This document shows positions 24,109-32,681 of a stretch of 64,000 nt of DNA, in pieces. Source of the stretch: Gp13-AA77 sp035946735 (GTDB taxonomy: Bacteria; Acidobacteriota; Terriglobia; UBA7540); assembly GCA_035946735.1 (NCBI GenBank), contig DASYYZ010000170.1:124001-188000 (forward strand), read 5' to 3'. Made by a program: the position numbers and the translations under genes. Below the pieces are notes generated by a model. The model was not told the origin of the DNA and searched no databases. It was given only the letters and a program-made list of their open reading frames with translations. Position 1 is the first letter of the stretch. Each line of letters opens with the position of its first letter.

Positions 24109-24912
24109 ATGCGAATTGTGTCTCTCGCACCCAACGTTACTGCCATCCTGGTCGAGCTTGGCGCCGAGAATGCTCTTGTAGGAATCACACGCTGGTGCAA
24201 AGAGGTGCTTCCTCCCGCCAAAGCGCACGCCCTCGACCACTTAGCCCTCTTCGATGATTGCTGGAACGCCGACACCGCCGCCGTGGCCGCGCTCAAGCCC
24301 GATCTGGTAATCGGTTCGGTGCCCTATCGCGCCAAGGTGGTGGAGGGCCTCATCGCGTCCGGCCTCAGATTCCTGGCCACTTACCCACGCTGCCTGGCCG
24401 ACCTTTACCATGAGATCCGACTGCTCGGCCGAATCGTGGACGCCGCGGCTGGCGCCGATCGCCTGATTGCCAGGATGCAGTTGGAGATTGAATCCGTCCG
24501 GCGGCGAGCGGCGGAGGCGGGAGCGCGTCCCCGAATCTACTGCGAGGAGTGGTCGAATCCTTTGCAGAGCTCCCAAATCTGGGTGGCGGAGCTCGTGGAA
24601 GCCGCCGGCGGGGAGTTTGTGCCGCCGCCTCCAGGACGCAAGGTGAGCACCGAAGAAGTTATCGCGGCCAATCCGGAGGTGATTGCGGTGGCCTGGTGCG
24701 GAACCAACGATCGGTCGCGGCCGGACGTGGTTCGCAGGCGCCCGGGGTGGGCCGAAATCGACGCCGTGAAGCATGACCGGATTCATGCCGTGCGGGACGA
24801 GCTGCTGAATACGCCCGGGCCGAATCTGATCGAAGGCCTTAAGGCGCTGGCTGTCCTCATTCACCCTGAGCTTTTCGGACCGCCCGGGCAAACCCGGATC
24901 ATACGGGAGTAG
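24109..24912 (+). CDS. BtuF-like helical-backbone binding protein without signal peptide
   Basis: 267 residues. ATG 24109 has GGAG 6 bases upstream and starts directly with MRIVSLAPNVTAILVELGAE, the first lobe of the cobalamin/iron-siderophore binding fold. Later landmarks are LKPDLVIGS, the single long connecting helix (AAGADRLIARMQLEIESVRR), EEWSNPLQSSQIWVAELVEA and AANPEVIAVAWCG. The absence of any signal peptide or lipobox is unusual for a transport binding protein; many such cytoplasmic forms are annotated cobalamin-binding. No btuCD genes nearby and no recognisable cobalamin riboswitch upstream, so the ligand is unproven. Confidence 0.8.
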   Translation: MRIVSLAPNVTAILVELGAENALVGITRWCKEVLPPAKAHALDHLALFDDCWNADTAAVAALKPDLVIGSVPYRAKVVEGLIASGLRFLATYPRCLADLYHEIRLLGRIVDAAAGADRLIARMQLEIESVRRRAAEAGARPRIYCEEWSNPLQSSQIWVAELVEAAGGEFVPPPPGRKVSTEEVIAANPEVIAVAWCGTNDRSRPDVVRRRPGWAEIDAVKHDRIHAVRDELLNTPGPNLIEGLKALAVLIHPELFGPPGQTRIIRE

Positions 24913-25133
24913 TCATCAGATGAGCGTTCGGGCACGGCTTTCGTCAGTCCTGCTGTTCCCGGTTCGAGGCCGCGCCTCCCAGCGAGTGTTCGCTGCATCC
25001 AACGGACTGGTGGATTTTTGAACTGCGCGTGCCAAGCCCGGCCCCGGGGGTTCCAAACCGGTGAAGACCGCTATTCCGGGCCAAGCGGCGAGGCAAAGCA
25101 GTGCTATACTGGTCACGTAGAGAGAGGAGTCTC

Positions 25134-26804
25134 ATGAAGCCTACTCGTCGCTTGTTCTGGTTTATGGTCGCTGCCGTGGCGGTGGGCGCCTTGGCCGGAG
25201 GGTTCTATGGTCCGCGCCTTCGAGCCAACCCGGCAGGCGGTGATGACTCCGATGTGCAAGCCAACCTGAACAACTTCACCAAGATCTACACCCTCGTGGA
25301 GCACGAGTACGCTGACAAGGTCGATCCCAACAAGGCGATCTACGGGCCGGATAGCGTTGGCAGCGTGGTGGGCGCCATTCCCGGCATGTTGCGTACCCTG
25401 GATCCGCACTCCAACTTCTTCGATCCCGCAGCGTTCGCCCGAATCCGCGAAGAACAAGAAGGTAAGTACTACGGCGTGGGCATGACGATCGGCCCCCGGC
25501 TCGATCACGCCGGCAAGATGAGGACCTTTGTGGAGAGACCGATCCCTGGATCGCCTGCCTTCAAGGCGGGTCTGCGTCCGGCCGACATCATCTGGAAGAT
25601 CGACGGCAAGAGCACGGAAGGTCTTGACACCACGGCGGTCGCCAACATGCTGAAGGGCCCCCGCGGGACGACGGTTCATGTTGAGGTGGAGCGCGAAGGC
25701 TACGATCAGCCCGTGGACTTCACTATTATCCGTGATGAGATCGAGCGCCCCACCGTGGATAGCGCGTTCATGCTGAAGTCGGGTATCGCCTACGTTCACC
25801 TTAATGGGTTCGTCGAAACCACGGACGACGAACTTACAGATGCCTTGAAGCGCCTCGGCCAGCAGAACTACAAGGGCCTGATCCTGGACATGCGCGGAAA
25901 CCCCGGAGGCCTGCTCGAGGAAGCGGTCGAGGTCTCGGATCACTTTCTTGCCAAGGATCAGCTCATCGTCTGGCACTACGGGCGCGCCTCACACGAGAAG
26001 CGCTATCTCGTCACGCACGGGAACCACGGTAACGAATATCCCATGGTGGTTCTGATCGACCGCATGACTGCCAGCGCGGCTGAGATCGTGAGCGGAGCGC
26101 TTCAGGATCACGATCGGGCGCTCATTATGGGCGAGCCCAGCTTCGGCAAAGGCCTGGTTCAGACCGTTTTCCCGCTAAGTGAACACGCCGGCCTGGCGCT
26201 CACCACGGCGCACTATTACACGCCCAGCGGCCGCCTGATCCAGCGCGATTACAGCGATGTTTCTCTCTACGACTACTACAATCGCTCCGAAGAGGGTCCG
26301 GCGCCGAAAAGTCAGGTCCGGCTTACCGACGGCGGGCGCGAAGTGTATGGCGGCGGCGGCATTACGCCCGACGTTGACGTTCCACCCGCCAAGCTGAACG
26401 ACGTCCAGCAAAAGCTGGTGGATCGCGGTTCGATTTACGGGTTCGCGCAGCACTATCTGGGCGTCCACAAGTCCATCCCGCACGATTTTGAAGTGACTCC
26501 CGAAGTGATCGGCGAGTTCAACACCTACCTTGCTGACGAGCATGTCCCTGTGACGCCTGCGGAGGTCAACGAAAACCTGGACTTTTTGAAGCATCACATT
26601 AAGTCTGAGTTGCTGCTGTGGATTTACGGCGAGGACGAGGCCTTGAAATTTGATCGTCAGGATGACCCGCTGGTGGCGAAGGCTGTTGAAGATATGCCCC
26701 AGGCCGCGGCGCTGATCGTTCACGCCAAGCAGTTTGTGGCCAGCCGCGAGGCGCAGCAGCAGCGGGACCAGCAGAGTCGCACGGCAAGCGCAGCGCAAAA
26801 GTGA
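25134..26804 (+). CDS. S41 family carboxyl-terminal processing protease (CtpA-like)
   Basis: 556 residues. The start at 25134 has GAGAGGAG upstream and begins with a Lys/Arg-rich end and one hydrophobic anchor (LFWFMVAAVAVGALAGG). A helical N-domain is followed by a PDZ domain (residues ~105-185: SPAFKAGLRPADIIWKIDGK) that presents substrate tails, then the S41 core. The Ser314/Lys339 dyad lies in MTASAAEIVSG and GEPSFGKGLVQT. LILDMRGNPGG is the family signature. A long helical C-terminal extension of ~120 residues follows. It trims periplasmic or secreted proteins. A TATACT (25105-25110) may be its -10 box. Confidence 0.93.
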   Translation: MKPTRRLFWFMVAAVAVGALAGGFYGPRLRANPAGGDDSDVQANLNNFTKIYTLVEHEYADKVDPNKAIYGPDSVGSVVGAIPGMLRTLDPHSNFFDPAAFARIREEQEGKYYGVGMTIGPRLDHAGKMRTFVERPIPGSPAFKAGLRPADIIWKIDGKSTEGLDTTAVANMLKGPRGTTVHVEVEREGYDQPVDFTIIRDEIERPTVDSAFMLKSGIAYVHLNGFVETTDDELTDALKRLGQQNYKGLILDMRGNPGGLLEEAVEVSDHFLAKDQLIVWHYGRASHEKRYLVTHGNHGNEYPMVVLIDRMTASAAEIVSGALQDHDRALIMGEPSFGKGLVQTVFPLSEHAGLALTTAHYYTPSGRLIQRDYSDVSLYDYYNRSEEGPAPKSQVRLTDGGREVYGGGGITPDVDVPPAKLNDVQQKLVDRGSIYGFAQHYLGVHKSIPHDFEVTPEVIGEFNTYLADEHVPVTPAEVNENLDFLKHHIKSELLLWIYGEDEALKFDRQDDPLVAKAVEDMPQAAALIVHAKQFVASREAQQQRDQQSRTASAAQK

Positions 26805-26819
26805 CTTTGCCTCCAACCT

Positions 26820-26842
26820 GGCACGGGCATCCCGCCCGTGCC
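26820..26842. terminator. 9-bp stem hairpin between convergent genes
   Basis: GGCACGGGC-atccc-GCCCGTGCC forms a perfect 9-bp GC-rich stem 15 bases after the S41 stop and 35 bases before the end of the convergent MBL-fold gene. There is no U-tract on either side, so it may stall polymerase from both directions or simply be a dispersed palindromic repeat. Confidence 0.5.
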
Positions 26843-26877
26843 CAGCCCCTCGGCCAAAATGGCCCTGCCACCACGGG

Positions 26878-27516
26878 CTACCGAAACTCGGTCAAAAAGG
26901 GATTGAAACGAAGTTCTTCGCCGATGCTGGTGGCGGGCCCGTGTCCCGGGAAAACGGGAGTGTGGTCGGCGAAACCCAGGAGCTTGCCTTCAATCGACCT
27001 TAGAATTTCCTCGTAGGATCCGCCCCACAGATCGGTCCTGCCGATACTCGCTTGGAAGAGCGTGTCCCCGCTGAAGATCCGATGCTCGTCGCCGGGGAGA
27101 TACAACGAAAGGCTGCCCGGCGAATGCCCCGGAGTGTGCAGCACCTCCAGCGAATGACTGGCCCAGCGCACGCGGTCGCCGTCGCTAAGAAAGTGATCCA
27201 CCTCCACCGTGCGCGGAGGACGCACACCGAGGAACGCCGCCTGCACCGCCATATTCTGATAAAGCGGGAGATCCTCGCGATGCATCATCACAGCCCCGCC
27301 GCTCGAGCGCGCCAGCTTCTCGATGCCCCCGACGTGATCGATGTGGGCGTGAGTCGCCACAATGTACTTCGCGCTGAGCCGATGCCGGTCGAGCGCTTCT
27401 TGAACGCGCTCGATGTCGTCGCCAGGGTCGATCACCACTGCCTCGCCGCTAGCTTCGTCACCGAGGATGTAGCAGTTGCATTGCAGCATCCCCACTGGAA
27501 TCACTTCCTGGATCAT
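26878..27516 (-). CDS. MBL-fold metallo-hydrolase (glyoxalase II-like)
   Basis: 212 residues. The zinc motif THAHIDHVGG (HxHxDH) is followed by the further ligands HTPGHSPGSL, FSGDTLF and FPGHGPATS, the full dinuclear set of the metallo-beta-lactamase fold. The arrangement and the short length match the YcbL/GloB-like type II glyoxalases, which hydrolyse thioesters such as lactoylglutathione. Without glutathione genes in view the substrate is open. The start MIQEVIPVGMLQCNCYILGD at 27516 is the family start; the frame continues 14 codons upstream. Confidence 0.9.
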   Translation of the reverse strand: MIQEVIPVGMLQCNCYILGDEASGEAVVIDPGDDIERVQEALDRHRLSAKYIVATHAHIDHVGGIEKLARSSGGAVMMHREDLPLYQNMAVQAAFLGVRPPRTVEVDHFLSDGDRVRWASHSLEVLHTPGHSPGSLSLYLPGDEHRIFSGDTLFQASIGRTDLWGGSYEEILRSIEGKLLGFADHTPVFPGHGPATSIGEELRFNPFLTEFR

Positions 27517-27708
27517 GAGAGTTATTCTACCCCGACAATGGGAGCTGTCGGTGATCACCGTTCTTGTTAGCTCCTTCGGTAAGATTGTTTGCCAATCCGT
27601 ACGCCGTCCGGCCTCGCCGGCCTGCTTATGCCGCCCGCGCTATACTGAAGCGGTGGACTGGCCCGCCAAGGCATGGAATGGTGAATGTGAAGTTACAAGG
27701 GAGCATCT

Positions 27709-27918
27709 ATGAAAGTGCAGACTTTCGCGGCGGTAATTCATCGGGAAGACGAGTTGTACGTGGCGACCTGCCCCGAGCTGGGAACTGTGAGCCAGGGCGC
27801 AACCATCGAAGATGCCCTCGCAAATCTCAGAGAAGCGACGGAGCTTTATCTGGCAGAGTTTCCCCTCCCCGATGTCGGCCGGCCGTTGCTGACAACGTTT
27901 GAGGCAACCTATGCCTAG
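27709..27918 (+). CDS. hicB: HicB-like antitoxin
   Basis: 69 residues. The partial RNase-H-like HicB fold is recognisable: FAAVIHREDELYVATCPELG then SQGATIEDALANLREATELY. An AAGGGAG site precedes the start and a TATACT at 27641-27646 could be its -10 box. It lacks the DNA-binding C-terminal domain of long HicBs. Its stop overlaps the start of the toxin gene by 8 bases. Since the toxin frame is broken, the antitoxin now has no functional partner here. Confidence 0.88.
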   Translation: MKVQTFAAVIHREDELYVATCPELGTVSQGATIEDALANLREATELYLAEFPLPDVGRPLLTTFEATYA

Positions 27919-28137
27919 GCTCCGCCGGGTGTCGGGAGCCGAGGCCATTCGCGCACTGGAGCGACTGGGTTCAAACAGATGCGGCAACGCGGGAGTCACG
28001 TGATTCTTAAGAAGCAAACCGCTCAAGGACCGGTCGGCTGCGTTGTTCCTCTCCACCGCGAGCTGGCGATCGGTACGCTGCAGGGGATTCTTGAACAAGC
28101 TAAGGTGCGGGCCGAGGAGTTCATGGAGAAGCTTTGA
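27911..28137 (+). pseudogene. hicA: HicA-like mRNA interferase toxin, frameshifted
   Basis: The ATG at 27911 opens a frame reading MPRLRRVSGAEAIRALERLG, the HicA start, but after Gly20 it drifts off and stops at 28001. One base over, the rest of HicA continues to 28137: QRGSHVILKK (with the catalytic His of the dsRNA-binding-like fold), GCVVPLHRELAIGTLQGIL and a C-terminal helix ending FMEKL. Restoring one T in GGTTCAAAC (near 27969-27972) would rejoin the frames as LGFKQMRQRGSH. So the toxin is inactivated by a one-base loss, or the assembly has an error there. Confidence 0.85.
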
Positions 28138-28246
28138 AGACGCCCGGCCTGTACAACGAAGGGCAATTCCCGATGTTATATGCCGAGGCGTCAGGTGAGC
28201 GAGAGCGGCCGCGCGAACCGTCCCTGCACTTGGCCCTGGGGACTGT

Positions 28247-28870
28247 ATGAAGGCTGTGGTGATCGGCGGTCATACGCGGAACATCGGTAAGACCTCGGTG
28301 ACCTCTGCCTTGATCCGCGAATTTGCCCCGCTGCGCTGGACGGCGGTCAAGATCACGCAGTACGGCCACGGCTTCTGCTCGCGTGACGGACACGCCTGCG
28401 ACTGCGCGCCCGAGGAGCATCCGTTCGCCCTCACCGAGGAGACGGACGCTCTGGGACGAGCTGACACCTGCCGGTTTCTTGCCGCCGGCGCTGAACGCTC
28501 CCTCTGGTTGCGCGTCCGGCAGGGCCAGATTTCGAGCGCGCTGCCCTTGCTCACGCGCAAGCTCCGCCAGTCCGAATGGGTGATCATCGAGAGCAACAGC
28601 ATTTTGGACTATCTCGATCCTTTGCTGTACCTCGTGGTCCTGGATTCGTCACAACCGGACTTCAAGCCATCGGCGCGGCGCGCCTTGGATCGCGCCGACG
28701 TGCTGGTTTCCGTGACGTCGTCCGGGCCGCGGGTTGTCGGGCAGCAATGGCCCGAGTTCGATCCCGGTCTTCTGAGCTCGAAGCCCACCTTTCAGGTGTC
28801 CAGGCCGAGGTTCTGGAATCCTGAGCTCGGAGAGTTCGTGGGCCGGAAGCTGGCGGTTGGGGTAGGCTAA
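28247..28870 (+). CDS. P-loop NTPase, MobB/SIMIBI-like, unknown function
   Basis: 207 residues beginning MKAVVIGGHTRNIGKTSVTS, whose GGHTRNIGKTS is a Walker A loop of the type in MobB and related GTP/ATP-binding SIMIBI proteins. A Cys/His-rich insert follows (GFCSRDGHACDCAPEEH, near residues 43-60), then EETDALGRADTCRFLAAGAE, VIIESNSILDY in the Walker B position, and LVVLDSSQPDFKPSARRALD. MobB assists molybdopterin-dinucleotide formation, and moeA is 19 kb away, but the Cys-rich insert argues for a different substrate. I do not recognise a characterised homologue. GGGGAC lies just before the start. Confidence 0.7.
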   Translation: MKAVVIGGHTRNIGKTSVTSALIREFAPLRWTAVKITQYGHGFCSRDGHACDCAPEEHPFALTEETDALGRADTCRFLAAGAERSLWLRVRQGQISSALPLLTRKLRQSEWVIIESNSILDYLDPLLYLVVLDSSQPDFKPSARRALDRADVLVSVTSSGPRVVGQQWPEFDPGLLSSKPTFQVSRPRFWNPELGEFVGRKLAVGVG

Positions 28871-29153
28871 TCACCCAACCACGAACGCATCCTCCAAGTT
28901 GACGGAGCGCCACGGAATGGTGTTTGACCGGAAGGCAGGTTGATCTTTATCGTGCTGTAGGCTTGCTTCCGGCGGCGGCGATAGAGTGCGAGCAAACTGT
29001 GCTCCGCAATCGGCCGTTATTCTACCACCCAGTTGCCTAAGAATCTTTTGTCGTCGTAACAATCAAGCGGGTGCTGGCCGCGTCCGCCGGGGCTAGCTTG
29101 GCGCCAGGTCCGGGTACATTGTTCTCAGGCAGCCGCGGTGGTATGTTAAGACC

Positions 29154-29396
29154 ATGGCGAAAGGCGCGCTTCTCAACAAGACCGGTGATTCGCCGAGATT
29201 TGAGGTGGTCGTGGACTCTGCCGACCGATTGACCCCGGAAGAACAACAGACCCTCATTGAGGTCCTCACACGCCGGCTGGCTGAACGAAGGCGCGCTGAG
29301 ATCGTTTCCGAGATCGAGGAGGCGCAGCGCGAGTTTCAGAGCGGCGCCCTCCAACCCGCTACCCCGCACGAGATCATGAAAGACATCCTTTCGTGA
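29154..29396 (+). CDS. Putative antitoxin of a RelE/YafQ-type module
   Basis: 80 residues. An N-terminal beta stretch (DSPRFEVVVDSADRLTPEEQ) is followed by a charged amphipathic helix (LIEVLTRRLAERRRAEIVSE) and a C-terminal ATPHEIMKDIL tail that resembles antitoxin segments wrapping RelE-fold toxins. The stop overlaps the start of the toxin remnant (GTGA), the classical coupling of antitoxin and toxin genes. No known DNA-binding motif, so autoregulation is uncertain. The assignment rests on the partner and size. Confidence 0.7.
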   Translation: MAKGALLNKTGDSPRFEVVVDSADRLTPEEQQTLIEVLTRRLAERRRAEIVSEIEEAQREFQSGALQPATPHEIMKDILS

Positions 29397-29674
29397 AGCG
29401 GCCCCTGCTGCGTTCCAGCGCCTTCATTCGGAGAGCAGGAACCATTCTCAAGAAAAATCCTCACCGCTCTTCTGAGCTTGAGGCCGCCCTGGAGTTGCTT
29501 GCAGCGGACTGCTTCCACCCGCGCTTGAAGACTCACAAATTGAAGGGCGAAATGGACGGCTGCTGGGCCGCGAGCGCAGGATATGATCTTAGACTGGTGT
29601 TCAAGTTCGTTTGATGGGAAGACGCCGAGGCCATTCTGCTGCTAACCGTCGGCGCTCACGAAGAAGTCTACTAG
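29393..29674 (+). pseudogene. RelE/StbE-type mRNA interferase toxin with in-frame stop
   Basis: From GTG 29393, 73 codons encode the RelE fold start: AFIRRAGTILKKNPHRSSEL, HPRLKTHKLKGEMDGCWAAS and GYDLRLVFKFV. A TGA (29612-29614) interrupts, and the same frame goes on WEDAEAILLLTVGAHEEVY to a TAG at 29674, which is exactly the conserved C-terminus (..EAILLxxxGxHxEVY) of these toxins. A CGA or similar codon mutated to TGA explains it. The missing end carries the conserved GAHEEVY motif, so the toxin should be inactive. Selenocysteine readthrough is very unlikely. Confidence 0.85.
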
Positions 29675-29745
29675 CCCCGGGGCATGCCTCGCCCACGGGC
29701 GTGCTCCGGTGGCGGGCCGAAGGCCCAGGAGTCTGCGCCCCATTT

Positions 29746-31128
29746 ATGCCGGGTACCATCGCCGACCCTCAGAACTCGCTCCGCCTTCCTCCCGGACCCA
29801 AAGGCCGGCCGTTCCTCGGCAGTGTGATCGAGCTTCGCCGTGACCTGCTCGGGTTCATGACGGGGGCCGCGCGAGAGTATGGCGACGTGGTGTTCTTCCG
29901 TCTCCTGCACCTTCCGGTTTGCATGCTGGCTCACCCGGACGACATCGAGTCCGTGCTGGTGAAGAATTCCGCGCGCTTCATCAAGTCGCGCGACTATCGG
30001 GCGCTGGCCGGCGTGCTCGGCGAAGGCTTGCTGACCACTGAAAACGAGATCTGGCGCAGGCAGCGGCGGCTGGCGCAGCCGGGATTCTATCGCGAGAACA
30101 TTCTGAATTACGCCAAGACCATGGTTGATCGTACCGCCGATGCGATTGCGGCCTGGCGGGACGGCACGGTGCTGGACGTCCACGATGAGATGAGCCGGCT
30201 CACGCTGCAGATCGTGGCCCGCTGCCTCTTCGGCGCGGACGTCTCGGCTCAGGCGCGCGAGGTGGGCGAAGCCTTGCGCGTTGTCGCCGAAAACTTTGCC
30301 GATTACGCGCGTCTCGCGATGCTGCTGCCCAAATGGTTCCGGATACCCGGAGTATCGAAGATGGGTAGGGCCGTGCGGCGGCTCGACCGCATCCTCTATG
30401 CCATCATTCGCGAACGCCGCGCGGCCGGCCTATCAGGCAGCTCAAACGGATCGGGTGATCTGCTCAGTCTCCTGTTGCGCGCGCGAGACGAGTCCGGCCG
30501 AGAGTTGGATGATTTGGAGTTACGCGATGAGACCATGACCCTGTTTATGGCCGGGCACGAGACCACCGCGCTGGCGCTCGCCTGGACCTGGTACCTGCTC
30601 GGCCAGAATCCGGACGTCGATGAGAGGCTCGACGCCGAGTTGCGCACGGTCCTCGGCGGACGCGAACCGTCTGCTGCCGATCTCCCCTCGCTGCCCTACC
30701 TCGATCGAGTGTTAAAGGAGTCTTTGCGGCTCTTCCCGCCTGCCTGGGCCATGGGCCGCGAGGCTCTTGACGACTTTGAGGCCGGCGGCTACCGCGTGCG
30801 CGCCGGCACCAGCATCTTCATCAGCCAATGGGTTACGCACCGCGACGCGCGCTTCTTCCCGCAGCCGGAGCGCTTTGACCCTGACCGTTGGCAGGACGAT
30901 CCTATTCGCCGCGGGACGGTGCCCAGGTTCGCTTACTTCCCCTTTGGCGGCGGTCCGCGCGTCTGCATTGGGGCGGGCTTCGCGCAAATGGAAGCGGCAC
31001 TGCTGCTCGCGACGATTGCCCAACGCTTCCGGATGACCGTGGTCCCGGATCATCCCATCAAACTGCTGCCTAGCATCACGCTGCGGCCGAAATACGGAAT
31101 TCGAGTGACGATTCACCGTCGCGCTTAG
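29746..31128 (+). CDS. Cytochrome P450
   Basis: 460 residues. All class landmarks are present: proline-rich start (LRLPPGPKGRPFLGS), I-helix oxygen-activation motif MAGHETTALALAW, the ExxR pair at Glu325/Arg328 (LKESLRLFP), the FDPDRW meander and the heme loop FGGGPRVCIG with Cys407. The pattern resembles the bacterial CYP4/CYP102-like fatty-acid or terpenoid hydroxylases. It is not fused to a reductase and no ferredoxin is adjacent, so electrons must come from elsewhere. The N-terminus is cytoplasmic without an anchor. ATG 29746 gives the family-like start; the frame is open upstream into the toxin remnant. Confidence 0.93.
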   Translation: MPGTIADPQNSLRLPPGPKGRPFLGSVIELRRDLLGFMTGAAREYGDVVFFRLLHLPVCMLAHPDDIESVLVKNSARFIKSRDYRALAGVLGEGLLTTENEIWRRQRRLAQPGFYRENILNYAKTMVDRTADAIAAWRDGTVLDVHDEMSRLTLQIVARCLFGADVSAQAREVGEALRVVAENFADYARLAMLLPKWFRIPGVSKMGRAVRRLDRILYAIIRERRAAGLSGSSNGSGDLLSLLLRARDESGRELDDLELRDETMTLFMAGHETTALALAWTWYLLGQNPDVDERLDAELRTVLGGREPSAADLPSLPYLDRVLKESLRLFPPAWAMGREALDDFEAGGYRVRAGTSIFISQWVTHRDARFFPQPERFDPDRWQDDPIRRGTVPRFAYFPFGGGPRVCIGAGFAQMEAALLLATIAQRFRMTVVPDHPIKLLPSITLRPKYGIRVTIHRRA

Positions 31129-31131
31129 ATA

Positions 31132-32593
31132 TCACGGCTTCACCCTGAACGGCACGTTACTTGAAAGCGTGGCGCTTGGAGTCACCACTTGGTCCGGGCC
31201 CGTGGTGGCGCCGCTTGGCACGGTGGTGGAGATTTCCGTGCTCGAAACCACAGTGAAAGTGGCGGGGGTGCCGTTGAACGTGACGCTGGTTGCGCCTGTG
31301 AGATTGTTGCCGAGGATCTCGACGCGTTGGCCGATCGCGCGGGAAGTGGGCAGCGTGGTCACAAAGGGGCCGAGGCCGACAGACTCGCTGAAGACTGTCC
31401 CGTCCGACGTGTTGCCGTCGCCAAAGGTTGTTCCGTAGAAGATTCCATTGGTGGCTTGAACCAGCCCGGCCGAGGGGAAGTCGCCGTCATCGCTTCCGAA
31501 ATAGTGAAGCGTGCTCAGCTCTTCACTTGCCCCGATCTTAAAAATCGTGCCAACGCCGTTGGGGCCGCCGCCGGAGGTTGTACCGTAAAAGTTTCCATCC
31601 GTCGCCTGGACCAGCCCGGCGTAAGGATTCGCTCCGTCACTCGACCGAAAACTATGCAGGGTGGTCAGCGCACCCCGCCGATGTGATCTTGAACACCGTG
31701 CCACAACCTTCAGAGCAACCCTCGAAGAAAACGATTCCTCCGTCATAGGTAGTCCCGGAGAAACTTCCCTCGGGAGATTCTACGAGCGGGCCGAATGGGC
31801 TGGCACCGTCGACGAAGTTGAACGTGTGCAGGGTAGTTAGCGCGCCTTCGGACGTCATCTTGAAAACCGTGCCGCACCCTGTGGATTGGCAGGAGCTGTA
31901 GGGCGTGCCATAGGTTGTTCCGTAGAGATCGCCGTCGCTGCCTTGAACGAGTGAGCTCGGGTGGTACCCGTCGGCGGCGTCGAAGCTGTGAAGTGTAGTC
32001 AACTTGCCGGTCGCCGTGATTTTAAACACCGTCCCGCACCCGCCGGTGCAAGAGGTGCTTGTTCCACCGTCGCCAGTGACTCCGTAGAAGTTACCATCGG
32101 TCGCCTGAACCATAGCCGCGGCAGGACTTGATCCATCGCTACAGTTCGCCTGCGCGCAAAAGCTATAGATCGTCGTCAGTGCGCCTCGTGCGGTGATCTT
32201 GAAGATCGTCCCGGCACTGTGCGTCCCGCCAGCGGAAGTCGTGCCGTAGAAATTCTGGTCCGTACCCAACACCAGCCCAGCATAGGGGAAGCTCCCATCT
32301 GCGCAGTTCGCCAGGGCACAAAACTTGTAAAGCATTGTTAGAGTTCCGGCTGGACTTACCTTAAATACGGTGCCGCACCCATAGGGGGAGTTACATGCCG
32401 TACGGCCCCCTGTATTAGTGGTTCCGTATAGATTCCCGTCGGTGCCTTGGACCAGGGAAGAAAAAGGTCCGGAACCGTCGGCACCATTGAAACTCACCAG
32501 AGTGGCGAAGGTTTGCCCGTGGGAGAGTATTGCCGTTACGGCACAGAATCCAACCGCCAGACAGGTCTTCGTAAGCCAGCCGAGCCTGCTCAT
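31132..32593 (-). pseudogene. GloVer-repeat secreted protein with C-terminal IPT domain, frameshifted
   Basis: The start at 32593 has AAGGAGG upstream, followed by a signal peptide (LTKTCLAVGFCAVTAILSHG). The mature protein repeats the gloeo_Verruco (GloVer) unit about seven times: LVQGTDGNLYGTTNTGG then GCGTVFKVSPAGTLTMLYKF. Near 31672 an extra G in GCGGGGTGCG shifts the frame: one reading ends KITSAGCADHPA, the other continues GALTTLHSF with two more repeats, an IPT/TIG domain (GQRVEILGNNLTGATSVTFN) and the end VPFRVKP. Unbroken it would be a ~486-residue secreted surface protein of unknown ligand. A sequencing error is possible. Confidence 0.75.
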
Positions 32594-32681
32594 ACTACCT
32601 CCTTGCCGCTCTCGCGGCCAAACACGATTTGCGTACCACGAAGTCTCAGTTTGAGCCTGCCTTTGGTGGATTGGCGCTCCT

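Noticed and set aside
29612..29614. Selenocysteine codon in the RelE-like toxin
   Set aside because: No family precedent for Sec here; no SECIS-like hairpin evident; the family has an ordinary residue at this site.
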